Shown here piece after piece: positions 43,473 through 51,864 of a stretch of 64,000 nt of DNA (within the stretch, counting starts at the first letter, position 1; each line of letters opens with the position of its first letter). The stretch comes from Paenibacillus sp. VTT E-133291. GTDB taxonomy: Bacteria > Bacillota > Bacilli > Paenibacillales > Paenibacillaceae. A program made the translations under genes and the position numbers. The stretch is from the NCBI RefSeq assembly GCF_002264395.1, contig NZ_NFVA01000009.1:43770-107769 (forward strand), read 5' to 3'. The notes under the pieces are model-generated. The model saw only the letters and a program-made list of their open reading frames with translations. It was not told the origin of the DNA and did not search any database.

Positions 43473-43753
43473 AATACTATATCCATTATTTATCCTAACC
43501 TAGTCAGATAAAAAGCCATGTACATTTAAATATGATGATGGCAGGCAATTAATCAGACAGCGGACCGTGAAAACGGGTATGGTTAAGGAAGAGCTTATAC
43601 GACCGTAAAGATATTATTTACAGTAGTCGAAATTGCTAGTGTATTTCAGTAAGTCAATGGCAAGGAAGTAATCTATCTGGCCCCAGACTATTGATCTGAA
43701 TTACAGTCTATTTTCAAGAGAGAACATAAAATTAAATACGTTATAGAAAAAAC

Positions 43754-43779
43754 GCAAACCAATGGTTTGCCTTTTTTTA
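43754..43779 (+). terminator. First terminator of leader 6
   Basis: GCAAACC pairs with GGTTTGC around AAT and is followed by CTTTTTTT. Confidence 0.85.
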
Positions 43780-43784
43780 TATAG

Positions 43785-43827
43785 AGCCCATAAGTAACTC
43801 TACGGAGTGCTTATGGGCTTTTTATTT
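43785..43827 (+). terminator. Second terminator of leader 6
   Basis: The perfect stem AGCCCATAAG/CTTATGGGCT is followed by TTTTTATTT, 22 nt before the start codon. Confidence 0.88.
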
Positions 43828-43848
43828 GTCGAAGGGAGTTGGGACAAT

Positions 43849-45288
43849 ATGTCACTAACATTCAAAAAAGTATACACTGTTTCAAAAAAGGGAAGGAACC
43901 GGCCGCGAATATGGCTATATGAAACCGTATCGGAGGCAGCCGGCTTTCAGATTGGCCAACCACTTTACATCAGTTTGGACGTCGAACAACAACAAATCAT
44001 TATTCAGAATGCTCCTATTTCTGACGATGATCATGTAGTTCATGTGACCGGAAAAAAGAACGAAACGTCAGGTAAGTTACGTCCGATCGTAGACACTGCT
44101 AAAGATAGTTATCGTTCGATTATTGATGTAAGCCAAAAAGCAGAAATTTGTGTTTACCGTGAAGGTGAGATGAGCAAAGTCATTATTCGACCTCTAAGAT
44201 ATAACTCTTTTGATAAAGAAGTATTAGTAAAACCGGATGATGAACGGATTACCACTTTTACGATCTGTAGCGGAATGGGAGTTGTAACAGCTGCCTTTCA
44301 GGAGACGGGCTATTTCACATCCGTTGGGGCAATTGAGCTTGAAGAAGACAGCTCATCTGTATATAGGCATAACTTTAAGTCCAGTTTTGTTTTTAACGGT
44401 GACTTAAGGGACTGTTCGACAGTCGCAAAGGCAGATGTAGCAATTGTAACGCTGCCATGTGACAAGCATAGTCTTATAGGTGATGGTGAAGGTGCAGTTT
44501 TTAGAAATTTGGCCTTTGCGACATCGGAGCTTATAAGAGCAACAGAATGTAGGGCAGTTTTCTTCGAAAATGTTCCTCAGTTTTATGAATCGGAGGAATA
44601 TCAAGATATTAAAAATCTTCTTATGAACGATTATCCATTCTGGCAGGAGCAGCGAATTGAAGCAGCTGATTTTGGTTCCCTTGCTCGGCGTAAACGAGTT
44701 TATGCTTTAGCTGTAAAGAGTGAAGAAGATTTTCTTCATTTTCAATTCCCTAGTCCCCCAAAACGTACTATTAGAAAAAAAGTACGTGAATACCTCGATC
44801 GTAAAGGAACCCCACATGAATGGAAGCCTCTTGAAAAGTGGATGCAGAGCTTCACCAGCAAAGCAGAAAAAGGAAACAGTTGGAGTGAAAGAGGTTTAGC
44901 TAAGACGTTTGTAGATGAAATGGCAACGGAAATTCAGTGTATTCCAAAACGGTATACAGCTCAATCTGCTTCCTCTAGCTACCTGCTATCAGAAGATAGA
45001 AATTACTTTCGATTTTTCTCTATAAATGAGATTCTACGCATCCTATCCGTACCAGCATGGTTTGAGATTCCTGACTATATCGGGAAGATACGCCAGTATG
45101 AGATGTTAGGCCAATCCGTTGATTGTAGAGTCATAGCTTCGATAGCTAACCGGTTAGCCGCAATGTTCTACAAGGTGCGAAGAAATAAGATTGAAAATTC
45201 ATCTTATAAAGAAAAAGATTATCAAAAGATGAGATACTCTATTCCCATTTCTTTAAATCAGCATGGACAACTCGAACTTGTCTTCTAA
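43849..45288 (+). CDS. C5-cytosine DNA methyltransferase with a clamp-binding C terminus
   Basis: An N-terminal domain of about 130 residues precedes the methyltransferase fold. The motifs are FTICSGMGVVTAAF (I, about 137), TLPCDKHS with the catalytic Cys (IV, about 202), FFENVP (VI, about 240), LARRKRVYALAV (VIII, about 280) and EMLGQSVDCRVIASIANRL (X, about 420). The last resid­ues GQLELVF match the hexapeptide clamp-binding class. ATG 43849 with GGGAG is preferred to an upstream frame that runs through the terminator. It methylates cytosine; the target is unknown. Motif IV has PCD instead of the common PCQ. Confidence 0.87.
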   Translation: MSLTFKKVYTVSKKGRNRPRIWLYETVSEAAGFQIGQPLYISLDVEQQQIIIQNAPISDDDHVVHVTGKKNETSGKLRPIVDTAKDSYRSIIDVSQKAEICVYREGEMSKVIIRPLRYNSFDKEVLVKPDDERITTFTICSGMGVVTAAFQETGYFTSVGAIELEEDSSSVYRHNFKSSFVFNGDLRDCSTVAKADVAIVTLPCDKHSLIGDGEGAVFRNLAFATSELIRATECRAVFFENVPQFYESEEYQDIKNLLMNDYPFWQEQRIEAADFGSLARRKRVYALAVKSEEDFLHFQFPSPPKRTIRKKVREYLDRKGTPHEWKPLEKWMQSFTSKAEKGNSWSERGLAKTFVDEMATEIQCIPKRYTAQSASSSYLLSEDRNYFRFFSINEILRILSVPAWFEIPDYIGKIRQYEMLGQSVDCRVIASIANRLAAMFYKVRRNKIENSSYKEKDYQKMRYSIPISLNQHGQLELVF

Positions 45289-45314
45289 CTAAATCTATAA
45301 AGGGGAGTAAAACT

Positions 45315-45659
45315 ATGACTACCAAAGAACATGACAATGAACAATTTCTTTTGCAATTCGTAAATGACGGTATGATTTGCGATGAAGCTTCGTACTTCGA
45401 GAACTATCAATTCTTCCGTAACTCGGTTGTTTCAATCATCGATAGTTATCTTGCCGAAAATGGCCTCTGGAATGACGGAGTTAAAGAACGGTTTACTGAA
45501 GACGGCTATGTAGTAGCTTGGATTATAAAAGATAATCGTATAGAAAAATTCTGGTCGTATTCATTCGATGGAGAATTAACAGTAGCGGAGTTTGTAGAGT
45601 CGACCCTTCCCTTACCAGAAATCAACGAGACCCAAATAGGAGAGAGATTAAACGAATGA
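45315..45659 (+). CDS. Hypothetical protein
   Basis: This 114-residue acidic protein starts 26 nt after the methyltransferase gene with GGGGAG. The fold appears mixed (DGYVVAWIIKDNRIEKFWSY). The family is unknown; it probably shares the methyltransferase mRNA. Confidence 0.55.
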   Translation: MTTKEHDNEQFLLQFVNDGMICDEASYFENYQFFRNSVVSIIDSYLAENGLWNDGVKERFTEDGYVVAWIIKDNRIEKFWSYSFDGELTVAEFVESTLPLPEINETQIGERLNE

Positions 45660-45660
45660 A

Positions 45661-45867
45661 ATGCACAATATAGAGGATTTCGGAGCCAAGAAAATAATTG
45701 ACGTTCCAGATCTACTATCGGCATTACGCAGATGCTATAACATTGAAGACGATTTGTGGAGTAACGACGGTTCTTTAATAGTAAGCGTGCTAACCAGATC
45801 CGAAGAGTTAAATTTCAAAAGTATTCATAATTTCGGTATCCTTGCGGAAGACAACGATAAATGTTGA
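45661..45867 (+). CDS. Small hypothetical protein
   Basis: This 68-residue protein has its ATG 1 nt after the preceding stop, with AGGAGAGAG about 15 nt upstream, so translation is probably coupled. No motif is recognised. Confidence 0.5.
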   Translation: MHNIEDFGAKKIIDVPDLLSALRRCYNIEDDLWSNDGSLIVSVLTRSEELNFKSIHNFGILAEDNDKC

Positions 45868-45899
45868 ATAAAATAAAAAAACAATTGGAGGAATAAATA

Positions 45900-46391
45900 A
45901 TGAAAATGGTAGGTTTAGTGGATAGCTATGAAGAGGCACTAATATATGCTGAAAAGTATAATGTAGATATTTTAGAGAAGAAACCGATAGAACTCATCTT
46001 GGCTATTAATGAGTATCTGACATTGGAAGCAATTACCCTTCCTCAGCCAGCTGAGATCAGTGGTGAAGAACTCAAAGAAAAGTTGGAATTGGGAGACGTA
46101 ATCATTCTGCAAGATGAAGATGGGAACCAAAATCCTTATCGTCTGCTTGATCGTTTTCAAGTCGAGGAGAATTCGTATGTTTCTTTAGTACGTACTGATC
46201 AGGAGAAAAACAGTGAATATGATGTGTATTTTTATCGCTGGGTTCCTGGTAATCTGCAATTATTCGCACTAAAGGAAGATGAATGGTTTAAGGTTGAAAA
46301 GAGCTACCGGCTACAACGAGAGCAGCATGAGGAAACAGAATTAGAAGACGATTTAGATACAGAAAGTCGAGAGCAATTGGCATTAGCATGA
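45900..46391 (+). CDS. DUF1292-like hypothetical protein
   Basis: The centre (DVIILQDEDGNQNPYRLLDRF, then YVSLVRTDQ and YDVYFYRWVPG) has the pattern of DUF1292 proteins, small acidic beta proteins of unknown role. The C terminus EQLALA weakly resembles a clamp box but lacks the final aromatic. GGAGG precedes the ATG. Confidence 0.55.
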   Translation: MKMVGLVDSYEEALIYAEKYNVDILEKKPIELILAINEYLTLEAITLPQPAEISGEELKEKLELGDVIILQDEDGNQNPYRLLDRFQVEENSYVSLVRTDQEKNSEYDVYFYRWVPGNLQLFALKEDEWFKVEKSYRLQREQHEETELEDDLDTESREQLALA

Positions 46392-46420
46392 TAAAAAGCC
46401 TAGAAAATCCTCATATAAGA

Positions 46421-46446
46421 GCCCGGACCTTCCGGGTTTTTTTTAT
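46421..46446 (+). terminator. Intrinsic terminator
   Basis: CCCGGA pairs with TCCGGG around CCT and is followed by eight T. Confidence 0.9.
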
Positions 46447-46511
46447 ATGTTGAGCGTTTCAATAATATAGGCTAATATATAAGTATATTCTTTATTTGCT
46501 TCTTTCCTTGG

Positions 46512-46797
46512 AATAAGTCAGTGTCTAGTACATGAACTCATGATGTGGACCATAAGGACTTATTTGGCGGACGATTGATGGAAGGGAAAGAGCACGTGTG
46601 AACTTGACCTTGATTAGGTTTCAAGAAGACACGGAAAATGAATGCAGTCAGGTGCCAGTATTTTTTATTACTTCACTTTACTATGTTCTGTTCAAACTGT
46701 TACGACTGGGATTATTCAAGAAAAATAAAAAAATTCTACTTTAGAATACAAGAAACGCTTTTTTTGCTGAGTCCAGCAAATGAGCGTTTCTTTTTTT
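46512..46797 (+). promoter_or_regulatory. Leader RNA 7 with two GNA/ANG hairpins and terminator
   Basis: Copy 1 (46523-46550) is GTCTA-GTA-CATG with CATG-ATG-TGGAC, enclosed by AATAAGTC/GACTTATT. Copy 2 (46595-46633) is CGTGT-GAA-CTTG with CAAG-AAG-ACACG. GCGGACGA and GGAAGGGAAAG lie between them. The terminator 46751-46797 follows. No other gene is seen in 46447-46824. Confidence 0.72.
46751..46797 (+). terminator. Attenuator-type terminator of leader 7
   Basis: AGAAACGCT pairs with AGCGTTTCT around an inner GCTG/CAGC helix and is followed by TTTTTTT. Confidence 0.88.
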
Positions 46798-46824
46798 ATA
46801 TACAAAAAAGTCGAGAAAGATGGG

Positions 46825-47565
46825 ATGAAAATGACGAAAAACTGTGCCTGTATTAACGCTAATTGCCTTTGTGGTAAATTAGCCGAGATTTCAAAAAACA
46901 ATCCTGGTGAATGCTGTATGAGCACGAAGGAACGTCTTATCTTAAATGCTACAGCTCATGATTTCGCAAATCAAGTGGCGGGAAATCTCGAAGAGTTGAG
47001 ACGGAATCAGCAGCTGTTCAAAGAGAGCAGAATGTTATCGCAATTGGGTTCCACTAATAAGAATCTGGCTCTTTGGAATGAAGCTTATTCTCAATACAAG
47101 GAATTAGGTCCATTTGCTTACTACCACTCCATACAAGATAATCATGCAATTGGAATGCGCCAATTTGAATCTGATCTAGCCATTCGAATTGGATCTATAG
47201 GCTATCGCCGTATCAGTGAATTTACTGAATCAACTTGGTTTAATGAGGACAACTCTTTATTTGGAGGACGCGGTTTTGACTTGCTCCTTCCAGATGGGAA
47301 TCGTGTGTACATGGACGCTGAAGTTGAAAATAAGTGTTTATACATTTCTCAAATTAAGGTGAAAGAAAAAGGGATTGGGCTAGGTAACCGAGTTATGGAA
47401 TTGGTAAAGGATCTAGTGCTGAATTCTGAGTATATTCAAAGAGTAGAAGTATACAAAGTGACGAACCATGCATTTTTTCGGAAATTTCAATGGTTGAAGG
47501 AGAAAGAGTTTGGTGATTTTATTTCTTCTACTAATCAGACAGCTCATTCCAATTTAATTGTGTAG
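46825..47565 (+). CDS. GNAT-type acetyltransferase-like protein
   Basis: A Cys-rich N terminus (CACINANCLCGK) precedes a helical segment. The C-terminal about 100 residues look like a GNAT fold: LYISQIKVKEKGIGLGNRVM has the acetyl-CoA loop G-x-G-x-G/N, followed by VEVYKVTNHAFFRKFQWL. A small-molecule or protein acetyltransferase is likely; substrate unknown. The SD is weak. It is the first gene behind leader RNA 7. Confidence 0.65.
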   Translation: MKMTKNCACINANCLCGKLAEISKNNPGECCMSTKERLILNATAHDFANQVAGNLEELRRNQQLFKESRMLSQLGSTNKNLALWNEAYSQYKELGPFAYYHSIQDNHAIGMRQFESDLAIRIGSIGYRRISEFTESTWFNEDNSLFGGRGFDLLLPDGNRVYMDAEVENKCLYISQIKVKEKGIGLGNRVMELVKDLVLNSEYIQRVEVYKVTNHAFFRKFQWLKEKEFGDFISSTNQTAHSNLIV

Positions 47566-47625
47566 CTGCTGTAATCAAATACACGGTCATATGGTTCAAC
47601 CATCTGATAGAAAGCGAGGCTTAGT

Positions 47626-48117
47626 ATGTCTAACCTACAATTCGATTTGTATTTCTGTGACCAATCTGTAATTGAACTCCATGGTCTACATAATCTTGGC
47701 TATCCAGTTCACCCGGACAGTAACGAGAATATATATGTCTTTAAATATGAAAGTGATTCAATTTGGTACAGTAAATTGAACTGGACTTTAGAGGATATAG
47801 ATCGTGCATGGGTTCAAGTGGTGGGAGAAATTGATCGTTCCTCCATTCATCCCATTGATCAATTCAAAAGAAATGAGAAGCAGCAGGCAAGCGGTATAAC
47901 ACGAATCTTTTTAAAAGAAATTTTGAGACGAAGTGCTGAGCGAGCAGATAAAAGAACAAAAGAAAAATTGGAGAATGAAGCTAGAGAGAAACGCCTGGAA
48001 GAGGAGAGAAAGCGGGTCAGAAAAAATCTAATGAGACCTTTTTTAGCTACTCGTAATCCGGTATGCATTCAACATGTATACGGCACCACATTGGATGAAC
48101 ATGCAAAAAGCGTGTAA
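47626..48117 (+). CDS. Hypothetical protein with a coiled-coil segment
   Basis: The 163-residue protein has an alpha/beta N terminus and a long charged helix (about residues 95-135, RRSAERADKRTKEKLENEAR), likely a coiled coil. It starts 60 nt after the GNAT gene. The family is unknown. A terminator follows. Confidence 0.55.
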   Translation: MSNLQFDLYFCDQSVIELHGLHNLGYPVHPDSNENIYVFKYESDSIWYSKLNWTLEDIDRAWVQVVGEIDRSSIHPIDQFKRNEKQQASGITRIFLKEILRRSAERADKRTKEKLENEAREKRLEEERKRVRKNLMRPFLATRNPVCIQHVYGTTLDEHAKSV

Positions 48118-48132
48118 CTAAATAAAGTTGCT

Positions 48133-48162
48133 ACGGGCAGCCATAGTCTGTCCGTTTTGCTT
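48133..48162 (+). terminator. Intercistronic terminator
   Basis: ACGGGCAG pairs with CTGTCCGT (one G-T pair) and is followed by TTTGCTT. Confidence 0.65.
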
Positions 48163-48183
48163 ATCTAAAAGGAGAGATTTGTT

Positions 48184-48294
48184 ATGCAAGCAGTCATTGA
48201 AAAGCTCATTGGATTGATGAAAAATAGTCTGCCATACTCAACTAGCAAGGATATCTTAGCGAAAAATGGGGTCCAGCTTAGAAACGTGGGTTGA
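48184..48294 (+). CDS. Small ORF of 36 codons
   Basis: ATG 48184 has AAGGAGAG at good spacing, and the frame runs 36 codons (MQAVIEKLIGLMKNSLPYST...) to TGA 48292-48294. It overlaps the region upstream of the next gene's true start. It may be a real small protein or a leader peptide. Confidence 0.4.
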   Translation: MQAVIEKLIGLMKNSLPYSTSKDILAKNGVQLRNVG

Positions 48295-48385
48295 TTTATT
48301 TTCAACCTTATATGTTCTACCCTCTGCACAGGGATCAACACTTCCTCCTGTGCAGAAGGGGAGGATTTTAAGGAGAAAAGATACC

Positions 48386-49255
48386 ATGTCTAAACCACAA
48401 GATAAAAACCATTTATATCGTATCGATCGCTTTTCAGTTGAGCAGCTCGCTCGTTTACCCCATGAAATAGCTGGATATGCACAAGCGATTGGAGGGCTAC
48501 CACAGCATCATTCCGAAGTGTTTGAGAAGAGAGGATGGCTATTGCCATTTTTATTCGCCTACGATGACCTTCTTTGGGGCAGATGGAGATACTGGACAGA
48601 CATTTTACAAAAAGGAACGATTGAAGGTAGTGGTCCGATCCCTCAAATAGAGTGGAAAGATACGTCCTCCCATCAAGCAGAGGCAACTAAAAAAATGTTT
48701 GCTAAGTGTCTTCAGCATTTTGACTCTAATATCGATACTTTTGCAGATTGGCTACTGTGGGGGATGGCAGGAAGCATAGAAGCACCGCGGATCTCAGAAA
48801 GCTTAAACGAGCATTATTACAAGGAATTTGATTTATTCCTGGTTCTCGATAATCCCACTGATTATTTATCCCATGTTCTCTGTGATGAGACGGGCAAAGG
48901 ATATAAATCAGGCCTTGGATATTATCCAACACCGTTTAATATAACTCGGATGATGGTTGAGATAAGTCACGGCGATGGGGACCCAGAGCATATGAAAAGA
49001 CAGTCAGTACTAGATTCATGTGTAGGCTGCGGGGCAACATTGCTACCGGCTTCTAATTATTTTTTACGGGGCTACGGTCAGGATATATCGGGGATTGCCG
49101 TGAAACTATGTACCATTCAGTTTTACTTTTATGCCCCTTGGTACGCTCGACCGGGAAATGTTGAGGGGTATGATCTTATTAGTCAATCCATCCAGCTAGT
49201 CTTAGCGGAACCAGGGCGAAATATCTCTGAAGGTCAACTTGCTTTTTCATTTTAA
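48386..49255 (+). CDS. Methyltransferase-like protein with a clamp-binding C terminus
   Basis: Residues about 180-250 resemble an N6-adenine methyltransferase SAM site: YYPTPFNITRMM, then VLDSCVGCGATLLPASNYF (motif I), then the YGQDISGIAVKL segment that corresponds to the Asp after strand 2. No NPPF/DPPY catalytic motif is visible, so it may be inactive or specificity-related. The last residues GQLAFSF match the clamp-binding hexapeptide class. AAGGAG precedes ATG 48386; the frame is open further up but lacks an SD. Confidence 0.7.
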   Translation: MSKPQDKNHLYRIDRFSVEQLARLPHEIAGYAQAIGGLPQHHSEVFEKRGWLLPFLFAYDDLLWGRWRYWTDILQKGTIEGSGPIPQIEWKDTSSHQAEATKKMFAKCLQHFDSNIDTFADWLLWGMAGSIEAPRISESLNEHYYKEFDLFLVLDNPTDYLSHVLCDETGKGYKSGLGYYPTPFNITRMMVEISHGDGDPEHMKRQSVLDSCVGCGATLLPASNYFLRGYGQDISGIAVKLCTIQFYFYAPWYARPGNVEGYDLISQSIQLVLAEPGRNISEGQLAFSF

Positions 49256-49421
49256 AGACTTTTAGTAAAAAAGAAACAGGTTAAATAAGCCTGTGGAATA
49301 GGAATTTCTGTTATTCATGAAATGGCACTAACTTATGCTGCTGCCATTTTTAGGTGGTAATTAACCTATGTTTTATGACAAATGAGGGAGAAAATAAAAG
49401 AAAGCACATTTAAAACGTGAG

Positions 49422-49464
49422 AAAAGAGAACATTCCTCATAACAAGGAAGTGTTCTCTTTTTTG
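49422..49464 (+). terminator. Intrinsic terminator
   Basis: AAAGAGAACA-TTCCT pairs with AGGAA-TGTTCTCTTT and is followed by TTT. Confidence 0.88.
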
Positions 49465-49533
49465 TTCAAATACATTTAAATTCCTAAAAACGTGTACTTA
49501 ATACAAACATTTAATTAGAAGGATGGTTTTATA

Positions 49534-49914
49534 ATGACGCTTTTTTCACAAACCATTGTTTATCAAGATGCTTGCTCCTTTTTACAACAAAATAATATCG
49601 AATGGGTAAATATGCCCTTTTTAAAAGAAAACATTAATTTCTCGTGTATGATGCAGCAATTCAAATCAACTACAGTCGAACTCATTCAGTTTGGAAATCT
49701 TAGTTATTCTAAAAAGGATATTTTACAGTTATCGACTGAAACTCAAGGTACCCTTGGGGAAATTAAATTTATTGAAGGAAGCATCGAAGGATATTACCTT
49801 ACGCTAATCATGGACTCTGGTCAGGTAATAGAGGTAAAAACATTTGATGAAACCCTATTGTCAAAAGTCATCAACTGGATAGAAAATACAGCTGAAACAG
49901 TTTATGTTGCGTAA
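49534..49914 (+). CDS. Hypothetical protein
   Basis: This 126-residue mixed alpha/beta protein has a Phe/Gln-rich N terminus (SCMMQQFKSTTVELIQFG). GAAGGATG lies upstream of the ATG. No family is recognised. Confidence 0.5.
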   Translation: MTLFSQTIVYQDACSFLQQNNIEWVNMPFLKENINFSCMMQQFKSTTVELIQFGNLSYSKKDILQLSTETQGTLGEIKFIEGSIEGYYLTLIMDSGQVIEVKTFDETLLSKVINWIENTAETVYVA

Positions 49915-49976
49915 ACTTCTTTTTTGTCTACAGCTGTAGCCACAGTCTTTAATTAAGATTAAAGGAGCGATCTAAT

Positions 49977-50501
49977 ATGAATGAGATGGTGTGTAAGCAT
50001 CAGCGGCATGACGTGCAATCTCTACTGAAAAGTTTAACTCCGAACGATAAACTAATAATTGCTGAAAAAGTTGGCATTCTTGTCAATCAGAATATACTAA
50101 ATATGGATGACTTTCATGAAATACGCTCAGTAGTTGTTTGGGGAGCAGTCAACTGGTTTTACGGTCTTGAAACTCACCCGCGTGAAAAACTATGGAGTAT
50201 ACTTAAGGACGTAGTGAAGGGAGCACCTACAGTGAACTTATCGATAACCGAGTACTTACAAAATATGCTTGATACATTGGATTATGACGGGATTCAGGAG
50301 TTTATCTTAAACCAGCAAGAAGATATCGAGAATATAGAAATAATCGAACTATTGCTGACAATCCCCGTTAATCACGAGCAAGTTAAGCAACGGCCTGCCT
50401 TTTACAGCGAAGTAGTAAAAGCAGCTGAAAGGGTTGAGGAACAAATTAGTTTACGAAAAGCCATTAGACTAGAGACGATTAGAATTGCTTTAGAAAATTA
50501 A
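49977..50501 (+). CDS. Hypothetical helical protein
   Basis: This 174-residue, mostly helical, acidic protein has no cysteine cluster or membrane segment. AAAGGAGCG precedes the ATG. The family is unknown; it ends about 90 nt before a strong terminator. Confidence 0.5.
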   Translation: MNEMVCKHQRHDVQSLLKSLTPNDKLIIAEKVGILVNQNILNMDDFHEIRSVVVWGAVNWFYGLETHPREKLWSILKDVVKGAPTVNLSITEYLQNMLDTLDYDGIQEFILNQQEDIENIEIIELLLTIPVNHEQVKQRPAFYSEVVKAAERVEEQISLRKAIRLETIRIALEN

Positions 50502-50591
50502 TAGCCCTAGTAAACAAGAATTCAACTTCAGTTGCAATTTTAAATGGATTTTAGAGGATCGGCAGATGAATAATTATCTAAAATTCACATT

Positions 50592-50634
50592 AAAGCCACT
50601 TGCAGACACACAATGTCTGTAAGTGGCTTTTTTT
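50592..50634 (+). terminator. Intrinsic terminator
   Basis: AAGCCACTT-CAGACA pairs with TGTCTG-AAGTGGCTT and is followed by TTTTT. Confidence 0.92.
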
Positions 50635-50696
50635 ACAGCAGCGCAGTTGCAGCAAATGCGGTGAGAAGGTGGGTAAGAATAGTCTGATAGTTGGCT

Positions 50697-50851
50697 GAGA
50701 TCGGTGCCTGAAGCTCTCAGAAGCTGCAGGCACCCTCACAGATCACGGAGCCTTACCAGATTCACTTAGTGTACTATCTCTCCTTGAAGAACAAGGTGAC
50801 GAATCGATGATGTTCGTCGAAGTGTACAATAAGACTATTTCCTTTTACTAA
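50697..50851 (+). pseudogene. 3' remnant of a gene
   Basis: A plus frame of about 50 codons from after TGA 50695 to TAA 50849-50851 encodes protein-like sequence (LSEAAGTLTDHGALPDSLS; EEQGDESMMFVEVYN). It has no start codon with an SD, and the upstream frames are broken. It looks like the end of a lost gene. Together with leader 8, this accounts for most of the 50502-51210 gap. Confidence 0.45.
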
Positions 50852-50909
50852 GAAAAAAGATACAATATAAACAGATACAAACTTTTGTACTTCTTTTAGT
50901 TTGGTTAAT

Positions 50910-51178
50910 CTATGTACGCCTTTGCGACGATAGAATAACAAGCCAAACAAAGGACTTCCTTGTTTCAAATCGGAAGGAGAATGAAGTACAGTCATGGACA
51001 TGAGCTAAACCTATTAGATTTCATGATGATGACACAGGCGACACCGAATTGTAGTCATTCGTAATAATTGACCTCAATTTGATAAGATTCGCCGGAAGTA
51101 AGGTCTTATCACTAATTTAAAAACAAAAATATCGCTAACGATTACAACAGCCTTATCCAATTGGATAGGGCTTTTTTT
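50910..51178 (+). promoter_or_regulatory. Leader RNA 8 with two GNA/ANG hairpins and terminator
   Basis: Copy 1 (50910-50933) is CTAT-GTA-CGC with GCG-ACG-ATAG, nearly the same sequence context as leader 4 copy 1. Copy 2 (50991-51033) is GTCAT-GGA-CATGA with TCATG-ATG-ATGAC. AAGGACTT and GGAAGGAGAA lie between. The terminator 51149-51178 follows, then the SD of the gene at 51211. Confidence 0.72.
51149..51178 (+). terminator. Attenuator-type terminator of leader 8
   Basis: AGCC-TTATCC-AA-TTGGATA-GGGCT forms a compact stem followed by TTTTTTT. Confidence 0.88.
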
Positions 51179-51210
51179 CGCGTTCAGCGATCAAACAAGG
51201 AGGAAGACTA

Positions 51211-51864
51211 GTGACCACAATGTCAAACTGTATTAAAACGGAAAGTAGTTCAGAAATACTTGGAATAGGGGTTCAAGATTCCGTTCAGATGATTTGTGAT
51301 TTTTGCCGCGAGCCAGCTGATATAGTATGGAAGGGTTTAGGCCAGTACTGTAACCGTTGTATGGATCATTGGAAAAGAAATTACAAGATAACTAACGAAG
51401 AACATTCTACGCGTCTTACTATGAATTCTTGGACAAATTCACCATATGAAATCAGTAAGAGGCTTTTAGAAGGTGGAGATGGTATCGTAGCTGAGCTTGA
51501 ATTTGGACCTATGGATTCCATCGATATGAAAATCAGCTGGCTTGGTTTAGATCTGCATAAACTATCAATTTTCGCTGAATTTGCAGAAGAGCCAGAGTTA
51601 TATCCTGAAGGAACAGATATTTACGCTCTTGGTTACGACGAAGGTCCTTTATTTCGGCTCTATATGTTAAATGATTTTTCAACTGAAGAAGGACTATTCA
51701 ACGATAAGCTTTTTTTGAAAGATCAGGCAATCGATGCTGCTGAGGAATGGCTTCGAAAAGAGGCTGGAAAACTCGTATATAATAAGACCGCTGTACGGTG
51801 GGTTCGTAATGGGGACACGGTGAGCAAAACTCCTGTACTTCAATCTAATGAGGTGGAGTTGTGA
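51211..51864 (+). CDS. Zinc-finger hypothetical protein
   Basis: The 217-residue protein starts at GTG with AAGGAGGA upstream. A CDFCREPA...CNRCMDH zinc knuckle (about residues 31-53) is followed by an acidic domain. It overlaps the next gene by 4 nt. No family is recognised. Confidence 0.55.
   Translation: MTTMSNCIKTESSSEILGIGVQDSVQMICDFCREPADIVWKGLGQYCNRCMDHWKRNYKITNEEHSTRLTMNSWTNSPYEISKRLLEGGDGIVAELEFGPMDSIDMKISWLGLDLHKLSIFAEFAEEPELYPEGTDIYALGYDEGPLFRLYMLNDFSTEEGLFNDKLFLKDQAIDAAEEWLRKEAGKLVYNKTAVRWVRNGDTVSKTPVLQSNEVEL

Larger units (their letters stand above)
43515..43827 (+). promoter_or_regulatory. Leader RNA 6 with one clear GNA/ANG hairpin and two terminators
   Basis: Copy 1 (43515-43542) is GCCAT-GTA-CAT with ATG-ATG-ATGGC. 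GCGGACCG and a purine stretch follow, and a divergent hairpin (CGAC...GTCG, about 43601-43630) stands in place of copy 2. Terminators at 43754-43779 and 43785-43827 precede the C5 methyltransferase gene. No gene is seen in 43396-43848. Confidence 0.65.

Noticed and set aside
43807..43848. An upstream start for the C5 methyltransferase
   Set aside because: This part runs through a perfect terminator stem and lacks an SD; ATG 43849 has GGGAG at a usable distance.
50991..51033. A hammerhead ribozyme in leader 8 (ATGATGA stretch)
   Set aside because: The required GAAA and cleavage-site core elements and the three-way junction are missing; the bases belong to the GNA/ANG hairpin.
8577..51178. The leader RNAs as T-box or c-di-GMP riboswitches
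   Set aside because: I see no T-box antiterminator sequence (GGNACCGCG type) and no conserved c-di-GMP core; the repeated GNA/ANG loop is different.
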